From Planctomycetota bacterium (GTDB taxonomy: Bacteria > Planctomycetota > UBA1135 > GCA-002686595), in the NCBI GenBank assembly GCA_014237855.1, contig JABACD010000002.1, forward strand, positions 1 through 64,000: a stretch of 64,000 nt of DNA, read 5' to 3'. Under the pieces are notes generated by a model. It searched no databases. It saw nothing but the letters and a program-made list of their open reading frames with translations, and was not told the DNA's origin. Each line of letters starts with the position of its first letter. The stretch's first letter is position 1. Positions 1 through 9,526 of this stretch are shown here, one piece after another. Both the position numbers and the translations under genes were made by a program.

Positions 1-73
1 CCCTCTTGGAGGCGAGGGGGTCTTGATCGAGCTGGTTCAGGCTCCGGCCGAGGTCATCGAGGCCAATTCCTGA
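1..73 (+). CDS. C-terminal fragment, probable methylmalonyl-CoA epimerase / VOC protein (partial)
   Basis: The window opens inside a plus-strand frame (codons from base 2) that reads to TGA at 71-73. The 23 residues left contain GEGVLIELVQAP. A closing strand of the form GGVLIELVQ is typical of methylmalonyl-CoA epimerase and other glyoxalase-fold (VOC) proteins, where the Glu is a metal ligand. That family interconverts the R and S forms of methylmalonyl-CoA in propionate metabolism. With so little left, the assignment rests on this one motif; only the existence of an ending reading frame is reasonably firm. It converges on the histidine kinase gene downstream. Confidence 0.45.
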   Translation, partial: PLGGEGVLIELVQAPAEVIEANS

Positions 74-103
74 GATCCAGCTGGCTCGGGGTTGCTTGGA
101 GCT

Positions 104-129
104 GTCCCCCGAACCTCTCTGGGGCGGAC
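104..129. terminator. possible hairpin between convergent genes
   Basis: GTCCCCC (104-110) pairs with GGGGCGGAC (121-129) with one bulged C, loop of about 10 bases. It lies between two converging genes, where a bidirectional terminator would be expected, but there is no T-run on either side, so this is weak. Confidence 0.22.
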
Positions 130-163
130 GACATGTAGCGCTCCGAGCAGTCGCTGTGATTTG

Positions 164-3100
164 CTATGTGATGAGGCCGGCCTGCAACAAGGCCAGCTTC
201 AACTTGTCCAGCGAGAACGGCTTCATGATAAAGATCTCATTCTCGCTCTTGATGGCCTCGTCGTAGTAGCCGGACATGTAGATGATGGGCAGGTTGGGCC
301 GCTCTTCTTGCAGGCTGCGGCCAAGGTCACGGCCGCTCATATCCGGAAGGCGCAAGTCCGAGAGCACAATGTCGATTGAACCCTTGCTGTCATCGTAGAG
401 GGCCCGCGCTGCGCCGGCAGAGGCAGCCTCCAGAACGCGGTGCCCTGTTCCTGTGAGCAACACGCAGATTGTTCCGCGTACTGCGTCGTCGTCTTCAACC
501 AGAAGGACGGTCTGATCATGGACTAGCTCAGCGGGGAAGACCTTTGGCACGGTGGGCTCGACGGCTCTTCCCTTGTTGTCTGTGACCATGGGAAGGTACA
601 TATGGATGCATGTGCCCTTCTCAGCGCTGGTCTCAATATCCGTGAACCCACCGTACTGACCGATGATCCCGTGGACTGTCGAGAGTCCGAGGCCTGATCT
701 CTTGTCTGCGCTCCGTGTGGTGAAGAAGGGCTCAAAGGCACGACGGCGTACCTCGGGGGTCATCCCCGAACCCGTGTCCTGAATGGACATCCTGAGGTAA
801 GAGACTTCAGGGTCGAATTCAGGAGCGTGGACCCTCATGTCGGCAGGGTCAGCCTGCGCGGTCGAGAGGAAGAGCTTGCCGCCATCTGGCATCGCGTCAC
901 GTGCATTCAGAGCGATGTTTATCAGCGCTCGTTCAATTTGGTTGCGGTCCACTCGGACTAGATCCGCCGAGTCATCCAAGTCCATATTGAGCTCAATGCG
1001 GCTCCCGACAGCACTCCGGAGTATTGTGCTGGCTTGGGTGATGACCTCGTTAATATTGAGCTCTTCATAGAGCAATTCTTGCCTTCGTGCAAAGTTCATC
1101 AGTTTCTTGACGAGGTTCGCCCCGGACTCGCCGGCATCGCGAATTCTCTCGAGATGCCCTGAGAGCTTGTTGTCACCTCTGCAGTCGATGGCAATCAGTT
1201 CATTGGTTCCAAGAATCGCAGTGAGCAGATTGTTGAAGTCATGGGCGACACCACGGGCAAGCTCGCCAACGGCTTGCAGCTTTTGAGACTCTAGTAGCTG
1301 CTGCTCGAGGTGCTGGCGCATCTCGATGTCATAGATCGTGGCCTGGACAACCTTCTCTCCACGCAGGGGATAGAGGGAGGTGCGGATTTCGATCGGTGGG
1401 CCGAAGATAGGATCTTTCTCGGCTGGCCGAATGACCCACTCCGCAGTGGACTCTAGCGTTTCAAGCCCTTGAGTGAGTAGCTTGGGGGCGATCCCCGTCA
1501 GCTCTGAGAGGTCCTGACCTTGCAGGTCCTGCGGCAAGTTCCCGAAGTAGTTAGCGGCTGCTGTATTTGCCTCAAGCACTCGTCCCGTGCTTGGATCCAG
1601 CAAGAGCTGGATTGCGGGGTTCATCTCGAACATCTCGCGGTAGCGACGTTCCGAGACCTCTATTGTGACGTCTTGTTCACGCACCTGTACGGCGAGGCCA
1701 GCGGATCGCTTGCGTGTATCCCGGAAGCTGGCAAAGAAGAAGATGAGTAAACAAAGGGCACCGAGGGTTGCTGCCAAGAACCACCACTGCTGCCAGTACG
1801 GCGTCAGGACCGTGAAGCTCGGTGAACTGGTTACCGGCCCCCAGTCGCTTCGCTCACCTCGGGCCTGCATTTCCAGCCTGTAGTTGCCAGGAGGCAGATT
1901 CGTATAGCGCAGCATGTTGTTGGAAATCGGGCGCGCTGGGATCCACTCTGACTCAAGGCCGACAAGACGTGCGCGATAGGAGGGAACTCTAAGGCTCGAA
2001 AAGGAGATGGCTCGAAGTCGAAATTCAACATCGCTATAGCTGTGTAGCTCGATCCCCTCACCGAGGCGAACCTCCTCTCCCTGGATCGTTGCCCCCAGTA
2101 TTTCGACCCTTGGTTCGAGTACTTTCTTGAAGTTCTTGTTGAGGCTCCGAGAGAGCCCCTTTGTTGTTCCAATCCAAACCTGCGATTGAGAATCCTCGAT
2201 CAGTGCGTCCCTGTTCACCTCGAACCCAAGCAGGCCGTCGTCCTGGCCGTACTCGTGCAGGAGCTCTCCGTCCCACTTCTTGGTGCCGCTACCAGTGCCA
2301 AACCACAGGTTGCCATCTCGCGTCTGGAGGATTGAGTACACAGGGGCGCTGATGAACCTCTTGCCCCGCAGGCGTCGGAGCTCGCCCTCTCTGAGCTCGA
2401 AGAGTCCAGCACTCGTTCCAAGCAGCAGCTGCTTGTCATCCTGCTGATGCACTGCGTAGATGTTGGTCCTCAGTGTCATCTCTCCGGAGATCACGGTCGA
2501 CCACTCGCCGTTCTCCCAAAGGGCCAGTCCACCGAGTGTTCTGGCCAGGTACAGTCGCCCATCTTCGAAGGAGAATAGCCTTCGGATGTCGGTCTCCTGC
2601 TCACCCTGGGGGATTGGTATCAGCGTGTTATTTCGCAGCTCCTGAAGACCCTTGGCCGTGCCCACCATGAGCTTCCCATCGGCGCCATAGCAGATGGAGC
2701 TGGTGTAGGTCGGATTCTCCAGCTCAACTCTGGTCAGACCATCTGTGGGGCTCCAGTGGAGCACTCCTCGAATGCCGGAGGCGATCCAGGCTCCACCATT
2801 CTCATCCCTGCAGATATCGAGGACTCGAAGAACCTCCCCGTTGCCGAGGTCTGGGAATTCAATCGTGATCGTGCGTGTGACGCGGCCGTCCTCGAGAAGG
2901 CTCAGGTGATTGATGTGGCCGATGAGCAGGACACCGGGTTGAATCTCCTCGATGGCTGTAACTTCAATGGCGGCGAGTCCTTGATCCCTTGTGTAGCTCT
3001 CGAACATCTGAGGGGGCACCTGGGTTGCACCACGCAAGCAAGAGACCCAGACGTTTTGGTCTCTATCCAACATGAGTCCAGTAGCGCCCTCGGACACCAT

Positions 3101-4042
3101 GCCCTCGAGGATTCCCAATTGGCGCTTCTCGCCGGTCTCCTGCTCCAGCTTCCACAGCTGCAGGTGCGTGCCCAGAAATAGTCCACCGTGGCGGTCATCG
3201 AGCAAATGGGTGGCGAAGATTCCCGAGAGGTCGAAAGAGTCCGTCTCGGTGGGAAGCTTGGTGAGCTTTGGTCCATCCGATCTCCCGATCCAATCAGGAG
3301 TTACGATCCAGATTCGGAGCTTGCCGTTGACCTTGGTGGCATCAATCGCAACGACAGGGCCTTCGCCATCGGGAAGGTTGATGGTGGAGAGCAGGGAGAG
3401 AGATTCGGGGGGCAAGACCTCAACGCCGAGATCGCTGCCGACAAAGAGAGTCGACCCCTGGCTTGCGATCGAGAAGATCCTGCTGCCGTCTCTCCCAAGG
3501 CCGCGCTTCAGATCGTTCCATTGCTCACCGTTCCAGGCAATGATCCGGTCGGGCTCAGCAATGATCACTCGATCGTTACCGTCTCCATCGCTAAGTACCG
3601 CGAGCTCTCTATTACTGCGACGACCAGGAGCATTACTCATTGGGACTTGAAGCAATTGCCAGTCGCCGTTCTCGTAGTAGCCAAGTCCATGGCTGTGCAC
3701 TTGCGGGAGGACATACATCCGTCCGTTTGAGCCAGCGGCCAAGCGCTCGGGAACGAAGCCCTCGGGTAGGTCTTCGCCGGCAAGAAAACTCTCCCACCTG
3801 GCGCCATCGAAGGCGTAGGCGCCGCTGTGAGCTGCAAACCACATGAGTCCATCGGTGCTTTGCTCGAGGTCTGACAGCCGGAGGTCCGGTAGCCCGCGGC
3901 TCTCGGCGTATCTTGCTGTCTGAAGCTGCTGTGCGCTCGTAGGAGTGCCTAGTAGCAACAGGCACAAACTCGCGATCGCCAGGATGTATTGGAGTCGAGA
4001 GTGGCCGAGCATTCTGGCGCTACGAGTTGGGAGCACTGACAT
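164..4042 (-). CDS. propeller-type hybrid sensor histidine kinase with PAS and receiver domains
   Basis: Membrane sensor of about 1290 residues. Starting at the ATG ending at 4042 gives an N-terminal signal peptide ending near TSAQ; an upstream ATG (4120) and a downstream one (4012) are possible. About residues 40-680 are tandem two-component-regulator propeller repeats (motifs such as DGLMWFA, DGNLWFGT, SQVWIGT), followed by a Y_Y_Y beta-sandwich (LPPGNYRLEMQARG), a single membrane helix near 785-805 (WWFLAATLGALCLLIFFF), a PAS domain, and a kinase core with phospho-acceptor His934 in GVAHDFNN, N-box NIALNARDAMPDGG, DTGSGM and GLGLSTVHG. The C-terminal receiver has acidic DDD and phospho-acceptor Asp1229 in LSDLRLPDMSG, with the conserved Lys in IMKPF. 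This resembles the periplasmic half of Bacteroides hybrid two-component systems that sense glycan oligosaccharides, but it ends at the receiver with no AraC DNA-binding domain, so an unlinked output protein is needed. Ligand unknown. Confidence 0.93.
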   Translation of the reverse strand: MSVLPTRSARMLGHSRLQYILAIASLCLLLLGTPTSAQQLQTARYAESRGLPDLRLSDLEQSTDGLMWFAAHSGAYAFDGARWESFLAGEDLPEGFVPERLAAGSNGRMYVLPQVHSHGLGYYENGDWQLLQVPMSNAPGRRSNRELAVLSDGDGNDRVIIAEPDRIIAWNGEQWNDLKRGLGRDGSRIFSIASQGSTLFVGSDLGVEVLPPESLSLLSTINLPDGEGPVVAIDATKVNGKLRIWIVTPDWIGRSDGPKLTKLPTETDSFDLSGIFATHLLDDRHGGLFLGTHLQLWKLEQETGEKRQLGILEGMVSEGATGLMLDRDQNVWVSCLRGATQVPPQMFESYTRDQGLAAIEVTAIEEIQPGVLLIGHINHLSLLEDGRVTRTITIEFPDLGNGEVLRVLDICRDENGGAWIASGIRGVLHWSPTDGLTRVELENPTYTSSICYGADGKLMVGTAKGLQELRNNTLIPIPQGEQETDIRRLFSFEDGRLYLARTLGGLALWENGEWSTVISGEMTLRTNIYAVHQQDDKQLLLGTSAGLFELREGELRRLRGKRFISAPVYSILQTRDGNLWFGTGSGTKKWDGELLHEYGQDDGLLGFEVNRDALIEDSQSQVWIGTTKGLSRSLNKNFKKVLEPRVEILGATIQGEEVRLGEGIELHSYSDVEFRLRAISFSSLRVPSYRARLVGLESEWIPARPISNNMLRYTNLPPGNYRLEMQARGERSDWGPVTSSPSFTVLTPYWQQWWFLAATLGALCLLIFFFASFRDTRKRSAGLAVQVREQDVTIEVSERRYREMFEMNPAIQLLLDPSTGRVLEANTAAANYFGNLPQDLQGQDLSELTGIAPKLLTQGLETLESTAEWVIRPAEKDPIFGPPIEIRTSLYPLRGEKVVQATIYDIEMRQHLEQQLLESQKLQAVGELARGVAHDFNNLLTAILGTNELIAIDCRGDNKLSGHLERIRDAGESGANLVKKLMNFARRQELLYEELNINEVITQASTILRSAVGSRIELNMDLDDSADLVRVDRNQIERALINIALNARDAMPDGGKLFLSTAQADPADMRVHAPEFDPEVSYLRMSIQDTGSGMTPEVRRRAFEPFFTTRSADKRSGLGLSTVHGIIGQYGGFTDIETSAEKGTCIHMYLPMVTDNKGRAVEPTVPKVFPAELVHDQTVLLVEDDDAVRGTICVLLTGTGHRVLEAASAGAARALYDDSKGSIDIVLSDLRLPDMSGRDLGRSLQEERPNLPIIYMSGYYDEAIKSENEIFIMKPFSLDKLKLALLQAGLIT

Positions 4043-4265
4043 GATGGGGCTAACCGCCCAATCTGGCTGGGACTTGCGTCGCTCACTAAGACTAATGCAG
4101 AAGACCCGCCCCGTCGACAATCGCCCAGATCTGAGATCGGTGCATCGCTCCGGAACTACTTGTAGGCGGCGGAAGCAGCCCCTATTTTTATGACCAAGAA
4201 AATCCAGGGCGGCGACGGCAGTGAGGCGTTAGCCCTTGGTAGCGAGAGTCGGTGGGAGTCGAGTG

Positions 4266-5978
4266 TTACCAACCAGCGGCCTGGCCGTCCTTGCGCGATT
4301 CGGATGCGCCGTAGTAGACCCCGCTCTGGGGGTCGCGAAGTATGGCTTGATAGCCACCATAGGATCCATTCGCCCAGACTACCTTGTGATGTCGTCTCAT
4401 GAGAGTGCGGATGACCTCGTACTCAATGCCGGACTCAAGTGAGAGTTCACCGCCGTCTGTCATGACCTCGCCAGTTGGTTGAGAAGATCCAGAGTGCAAG
4501 ATGCGGGGAGCGTCTCCTGCTTCCTGTAGCCCCATTCCGAAGTCCACGAGGTTGATCACGATCTGGGCGTGTGCCTGAGGTTGTGTTGCACCGCCCATGA
4601 CGCCGAAGGCGACCCAGGGTTCACCGTCCTTGGTGATGAACGCCGGAATGATGGTGTGGAATGGGCGCTTGCCTGGTGCGTAGGTGTTGGGACGCCCAGG
4701 GGTCAGATCGAACAGCTCCCCACGATCCTGGAGAATGAACCCCAGACCGGGGGGCGTCATGCCCGAGCCCATCCCGCGGTAGTTGCTCTGGATCAGCGAG
4801 ACCATGTTGCCCTCCGCGTCCGACGTGCAGAGATAGATTGTGTCGCCTGACTCGAGGGCTGGATTGCTGGCGGCGACCCTCTTCATCGCGTCCTCCGGGT
4901 CGATCAAGGCACGGCGTCTCTCGGCGTACTCCTTGGATATGAGCGTCTGCACGGGCACGTCCGCCATGGACATATCGGCGTAGAATCGAGCGCGGTCCTC
5001 GAAGGCCAGCTTCTTGGCCTCCACGAAGGTGTGAATGTAGTCCGCGCTACCGAAACCCATCTTCGCGATGTCGAAGCCCTCCAGGATGTTCAGGATTTGC
5101 AGAGCAGCGATACCCTGACCATTGGGAGGCAGCTCCCAGACATCTACCCCGCGGTAGTTCGTAGAGACCGGTTCGACCCATTCACCCACGTGTGCGGCGA
5201 GATCCGCCTGATCGAGGAAGCCACCCTGCGCTTGCATGTAGTCCGCGATGGTCTTGGCGACCTCTCCCTTGTAGAAAGCATCCCGACCACCTTCGGCAAT
5301 CTTCTTCAGGGTGTTCGCGAGGAAGGGGCTACGCCAGAGTTCACCCTTCTTCGGGGCCTTGCCGTCGATGGTGAATTGCTCCACGAAACCTGGGAACTTG
5401 GAGAGCCGCTTCGTACTGAGGTTCCAGTAGTGGGCGATCACCTCGGAGATAGGAGCTCCGTTGTTCGCGTACTCAATTGTTGGCGCAAGCAACTCGGCCA
5501 TCGGCTTCCTGCCGAAGCGATCGTGCAGAGCAAACCATCCATCCACGGCTCCAGGTACGGAGACTGGAAGGGGGCCGTACTTGGGGATCTTCTCGATGCC
5601 GAGTTGCTGGAGGTGTTCGAGGGTCAGGCTGGCCGGTGATCGACCGCTACCGTTGTAGCCGTAGAGTTGCTTGGTCTTGGCATCCCAGACGATGGCGAAC
5701 AGGTCGCCCCCAATGCCGTTGCCAGTTGGCTCGACCAGACCCAGGAGTGCATTGGCGGCGATGGCAGCATCGAGGGCGTTGCCGCCACTCTTCAAGATGT
5801 CCAGGGCAACCTGGGTGGCAAGCGGCTGGCTTGTCGCTGCCATCCCGTGCTGAGCGATGACCTCGGAACGCGTCGCAAAGTTCCGTCCGGTGATGCGATC
5901 CTGCGCAAGCACCGAGGAGGCGAAAATGCTGGCAAAGCAGCCGAGGAATAGGCAAACGGAGACGAGGGGAGCGTCCAT
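4266..5978 (-). CDS. exported gamma-glutamyltransferase (YwrD-like)
   Basis: Ntn-hydrolase that moves or hydrolyses gamma-glutamyl groups from glutathione and related peptides. The ATG ending at 5978 is preferred over an in-frame ATG at 6032 because it places a clean signal peptide (hydrophobic stretch SVCLFLGCFASIFASSVLAQ) at the start; 570 residues, the usual length. N-terminal landmarks are DILKSGGNALDAAIAANALLG and PTGNGIGGDLFAIVWD. The precursor should cleave before Thr380 in SGDTIYLCTSDAEGNM, giving a small subunit of about 190 residues; the following MVSLIQSNYRGMGSG and GVMGGATQPQAHAQ are characteristic. The sequence after the nucleophile (DTIYL rather than TTHF/TTHY) places it with the YwrD-like branch, in which glutathione activity is not assured. 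It is transcribed away from the following cyclase-fold gene. Confidence 0.95.
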   Translation of the reverse strand: MDAPLVSVCLFLGCFASIFASSVLAQDRITGRNFATRSEVIAQHGMAATSQPLATQVALDILKSGGNALDAAIAANALLGLVEPTGNGIGGDLFAIVWDAKTKQLYGYNGSGRSPASLTLEHLQQLGIEKIPKYGPLPVSVPGAVDGWFALHDRFGRKPMAELLAPTIEYANNGAPISEVIAHYWNLSTKRLSKFPGFVEQFTIDGKAPKKGELWRSPFLANTLKKIAEGGRDAFYKGEVAKTIADYMQAQGGFLDQADLAAHVGEWVEPVSTNYRGVDVWELPPNGQGIAALQILNILEGFDIAKMGFGSADYIHTFVEAKKLAFEDRARFYADMSMADVPVQTLISKEYAERRRALIDPEDAMKRVAASNPALESGDTIYLCTSDAEGNMVSLIQSNYRGMGSGMTPPGLGFILQDRGELFDLTPGRPNTYAPGKRPFHTIIPAFITKDGEPWVAFGVMGGATQPQAHAQIVINLVDFGMGLQEAGDAPRILHSGSSQPTGEVMTDGGELSLESGIEYEVIRTLMRRHHKVVWANGSYGGYQAILRDPQSGVYYGASESRKDGQAAGW

Positions 5979-6117
5979 TCTGGGTCGGGCTGGAGAAAGC
6001 GGAAGCCAAGGGATTGTCAGGGCACGGCCCATTCTATCCGGGAGCGACCACGTAGAGCACCCGCTGAGCGGTTGGCCGTATTATAGTCAGGCCAGTCCCC
6101 AACCTACCGCTCTCCTG

Positions 6118-8529
6118 ATGATCCAAGAGTCTTGTCTGGCGCTGGTGCTCAGCGCGATCCCAGCCTCCGGCAATACAATCGGGCTGTCCTGCCCCGAGGA
6201 GGCAGAGCTTGCCTGGGGGCCTTGGTCGGTCCTTCTGCCCTTTGATCATCCTGGGGGCGGGATCGCTGTTGAGGATGCACACTCTCCTGAACGCCAGCTC
6301 AAGCCGCTGAAGCTGAACGGGGAGGGGCCGGACTTTGGCCGCAAATGGAAGGGCAAGAATGGAAAGCCGATCCAATGGCGACCAGTGCGCACCGGAGAGG
6401 CTGTCGACGCGGACTTTGGGGTGATCGACTTTCTGACGCTGATTCCCGATGACTATCCGGACAAGGGCGAGCAGCTCACTCGCATGTCGGCTGCCTATGT
6501 TCACCGGTCTCTACGCAGTCCAAGTAACCAGAAGATCAAGGTCTCCTTTGGCAGTGACGACGGGGCTCGCATCTGGCTGAACGGCAAGTTGGTACACGAC
6601 AAGCCGATCTTGCGTGGGGTGAACCCCACAGACGATCTACTGGAACTGGATCTGCGCTCAGGCACCAATCACCTGCTCGTCAAGGTCTGTAACGAGGGCG
6701 GGGCCTGGGGATGTCAGCTGATTGATTCGCCCACCGGAGAGTCGCCGGCTGTGGAGACCCCACGCTCCACCATCGAGAAGGCCATCGAGATGGGTGCCGT
6801 GTACCTCTTGAAGACCCAGAACCTCGATGGGTCCTGGAGCTACGAAGGCAAGAAGTACCGCAATGGGCAGACGTCCCTCTCGCTGTATGCGCTCATGAAG
6901 TCGGGCCTGACGGAGGATCACCCGGCGGTTCGTCGCGGGATGGAGTTCTTGCGTACGCATCCGCCCAAGATGACCTACTCGGCCTCCGTACAGATCCTGG
7001 CGCTGGTTGCGATGAAGAATGATCGTCACAGCGAGTGGATTGAGGATCTCGCGATGGTCCTGATGGACTGGCAGGAGGGAGGGTTTGGCTATCCGTCAGG
7101 CCAGAACGACCTCTCCAATACCCAGTATGGCGCTCTGGGGCTCTGGGCCGCGATGAAGGTGGGCGTCGACATTCCTCAGCGGGTCTGGCTGTATCTACTC
7201 CGGAATTCTCTCAACCACCAAAATGATGACGGGGGGTTTGGTTACCGGATTGGTGGCGCCTCCACGGGTTCAATGACGGTTGCTGGCCTGACCATCATTG
7301 CGATTTGCCAGCAGGGGTATGGAGTCGCTGGAGTCCCTTCTCAGCTGGAGCGAAAGACAGAGAAGGCGCTCGAGAGTGGTTTGAACTGGCTGGCTGAGAA
7401 CTTTCGATCCGACAAGAACCCGAGAGTCGATGGGGGGGGAGAGGAGCGCTGGAAGCACTACTACCTCTACGGCATTGAGCGCCTCGCTGCACTGTTGGGC
7501 ATTGACGAGATCGGTCAATACGATTGGTATCGACAGGGATCTGCGTACTACGTCAAATCCCAGACCAGGGAAGGGAGCTGGGTTGCCGGCGGCGCAGAGC
7601 CAGAATCCAATACAGCCTTCGGCTTGATCTTTCTATCCCGGGGCACGGCATCAATGACTGGCACCAAGTCATCGAGTCATGCCAGCCGTCGCTATGCGAC
7701 CGACGGGGAAGGCGCAGAGATCGTTCTACGCGCAAGTGGGGACACGCCCCTGACCATGTGGCTCTCCGAAATCAGCGAGGCTGCGACCCAGGATTACGCG
7801 CGAGATGGTGCGGGCGGAAACGGCGTCTACCTCGATAAGGCGGAGTACCTGGCAAATGGAGAGACCATCGCGATCGTGGAGGCAGATGCGACCAAGCCCT
7901 GGAAGGCCGACACCCTCGCTACCCAGTACAAGTTCTCCACTCGCGGAGATCACGAGATTCAACTGCGAGTCCATCTGGCTCCTGACCCGGCCGTGCCGGG
8001 ATCTGAGCCGCAGATCATCGAATCTCCCAAGGTCACGGTTCGCATTGACAAGCTCCTCGAGAGCTGGATGCTCGACTATCCCGATGACAGCCTTCAAAAC
8101 CTTGTGCTCGACCAGCGCAAGACAGTGAGTGCCAGTTCGAAGCGGGGCGATGGCGGAAAGCCAGCGCTGGCGATTGATGGCCTGGCGGGAACTGCCTGGA
8201 TCTCGGCCAAAGCAGATGCTGAGCCCTCTCTGACCATTGATTTCAAGAGAGCCGTGCGTGCGGACCGCGTGGTTCTGAGTCATGTCTCCAGCAAGGAGCT
8301 CCTGCGTCATCACTTCGACCGAGCGACGAAGGTCTCCGTCGAACTGGGCGGAAAGAGAGAGCCGCAGATCTTTGAGCTCGATAGAGACGAGGAGCGAAAG
8401 AGCATCTTGATCTTGTCGCGTTCCTCAAAAATCAGCCAAATCACGATTCGGGTACTCGAGCGTGACAAGGGTCAGCGACATCCAGGGCACGTGGGGTTTG
8501 CCGAGATCGAGCTCCGCAAGGGAGAGTAG
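6118..8529 (+). CDS. secreted cyclase-fold (alpha/alpha toroid) protein with PA14-like and discoidin-like domains
   Basis: 803-residue exported protein of unknown activity. The frame is open further upstream, but that part would overlap the divergent gamma-glutamyltransferase; the ATG at 6118 begins a short signal-like segment. Around residues 145-210 is a PA14-like lectin module (FGSDDGARIWLNGKLV, then GTNHLLVKVCNEG). Residues about 220-500 carry prenyltransferase/squalene-cyclase type repeats (LLKTQNLDGSWSY, QEGGFGYPSGQNDLSNTQY, NQNDDGGFGYR), as in the terpenoid-cyclase toroid fold, but I see no DxDD protonation motif, so this is unlikely to be a real cyclase. Residues about 500-650 look like beta-sandwich, and 660-803 resemble an F5/8 type C (discoidin) domain (VSASSKRGDGGKPALAIDG, then SLTIDFKR). 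Likely a cell-surface glycan-binding or scaffold protein; related architectures are common in planctomycetes. Confidence 0.88.
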   Translation: MIQESCLALVLSAIPASGNTIGLSCPEEAELAWGPWSVLLPFDHPGGGIAVEDAHSPERQLKPLKLNGEGPDFGRKWKGKNGKPIQWRPVRTGEAVDADFGVIDFLTLIPDDYPDKGEQLTRMSAAYVHRSLRSPSNQKIKVSFGSDDGARIWLNGKLVHDKPILRGVNPTDDLLELDLRSGTNHLLVKVCNEGGAWGCQLIDSPTGESPAVETPRSTIEKAIEMGAVYLLKTQNLDGSWSYEGKKYRNGQTSLSLYALMKSGLTEDHPAVRRGMEFLRTHPPKMTYSASVQILALVAMKNDRHSEWIEDLAMVLMDWQEGGFGYPSGQNDLSNTQYGALGLWAAMKVGVDIPQRVWLYLLRNSLNHQNDDGGFGYRIGGASTGSMTVAGLTIIAICQQGYGVAGVPSQLERKTEKALESGLNWLAENFRSDKNPRVDGGGEERWKHYYLYGIERLAALLGIDEIGQYDWYRQGSAYYVKSQTREGSWVAGGAEPESNTAFGLIFLSRGTASMTGTKSSSHASRRYATDGEGAEIVLRASGDTPLTMWLSEISEAATQDYARDGAGGNGVYLDKAEYLANGETIAIVEADATKPWKADTLATQYKFSTRGDHEIQLRVHLAPDPAVPGSEPQIIESPKVTVRIDKLLESWMLDYPDDSLQNLVLDQRKTVSASSKRGDGGKPALAIDGLAGTAWISAKADAEPSLTIDFKRAVRADRVVLSHVSSKELLRHHFDRATKVSVELGGKREPQIFELDRDEERKSILILSRSSKISQITIRVLERDKGQRHPGHVGFAEIELRKGE

Positions 8530-8564
8530 GACCTCGCTGGCTAGCTTCGCGCTACGAGGGGGAT

Positions 8565-9497
8565 CTAGCGACCAGCAATCTCCACCTCGGCAGCGATGTG
8601 GCCGAACGCCGGCCAGTAGGTCTCGTCGACAACCCTCTGCCAGATCTGGAAGGCCCGCTCCGTGCGGCCATTCTTCCAGTGCCACATGCCCAGGCCGTAG
8701 CCGACGGTTGCGGGGCTGGGTGCAGTCGCGTCAAAGACGGTCTCCACTTGCTCCGCGGGTAGGTCGCCCTTGAAGAGCAGTAGCAGCCGGTGATAGTCGT
8801 GATTCTCGATCACGTCCATCTCCGGGCGGATTTCATCGAGCAGCAGCCGGGCTTCGGCGTCCATGGAGAGCCGCCACAGGGTGAGGACGTTCCAATAGGC
8901 GGCAGCCACGAACATGTCGTCGTTGACCTCACTGAAGTACAAGCAGCGTCTCCAGGACTCGAGCGACCTGGCGAAGTCACCGTCGAGGTATTGAGCCAGT
9001 GCCAGGTGGTAGAAGATATTCGACTGGGTGGTCGAGCGAGGTATGTCGAACTCGTTTGGAGCTCCGTCTTGTTCGTAGCTGTCAGGGACACCATCCGCGA
9101 GCCTGGCAGCCTGCCCGAGGTCCTCGATGGCGTCGGGAAAACGCCTCAGGCTGATGTAGCGATGCCCGCGGTGCCGCCTCAGGCGGTAGCTCTCAGGATG
9201 GAACTCGAGGGCGTCCCCGTAGATGGTGATGGCCTCCCTGTAGCGCCCGAGGTACCCGAGCCGACGACCGACCCAAATGGCGGCCATCTCGTCTCTGGGG
9301 TCCTGGACAAGCTCTGTCTCAGCCGCCAGCAGGTTATCGAGCAAGCTGGCGTACCTCTCGTCCGAGAGCTCCGCCGGGCGCAGCTCGGTCCCAGTCAGGG
9401 ACAGACACTGGACGTCTGCGGGTAGCTTTGCGGTGCTACCAAGACCGGAACAGGAGGCGAGGGAGAGCAACACCACGATCGACTTGAGGATCTTCAT
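8565..9497 (-). CDS. TPR-repeat lipoprotein
   Basis: 310 residues beginning MKILKSIVVLLSLASCSG: a lipoprotein signal with the lipobox LASC, Cys16 being the lipidated residue. The body is helical with tetratricopeptide-like units (RYREAITIYGDALEFHPESYRLRRHRGHR; GDFARSLESWRRCLYFSEV; NGRTERAFQIWQRVVDE), so it probably acts as a protein-binding adaptor on a membrane. It is divergent from the P-protein gene with 29 bases between starts, so promoters must overlap, and converges on the cyclase-fold gene. No catalytic motif was seen and the partner is unknown. Confidence 0.87.
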   Translation of the reverse strand: MKILKSIVVLLSLASCSGLGSTAKLPADVQCLSLTGTELRPAELSDERYASLLDNLLAAETELVQDPRDEMAAIWVGRRLGYLGRYREAITIYGDALEFHPESYRLRRHRGHRYISLRRFPDAIEDLGQAARLADGVPDSYEQDGAPNEFDIPRSTTQSNIFYHLALAQYLDGDFARSLESWRRCLYFSEVNDDMFVAAAYWNVLTLWRLSMDAEARLLLDEIRPEMDVIENHDYHRLLLLFKGDLPAEQVETVFDATAPSPATVGYGLGMWHWKNGRTERAFQIWQRVVDETYWPAFGHIAAEVEIAGR

Positions 9498-9526
9498 GCT
9501 CGTCAGGGTAATCTACTCTCACAATC

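Noticed and set aside
6118..8529. Squalene-hopene or other terpene cyclase
   Set aside because: Cyclase-type repeats are present, but I found no DxDD motif; the PA14-like and discoidin-like domains and the export signal point to a surface glycan-binding role instead.
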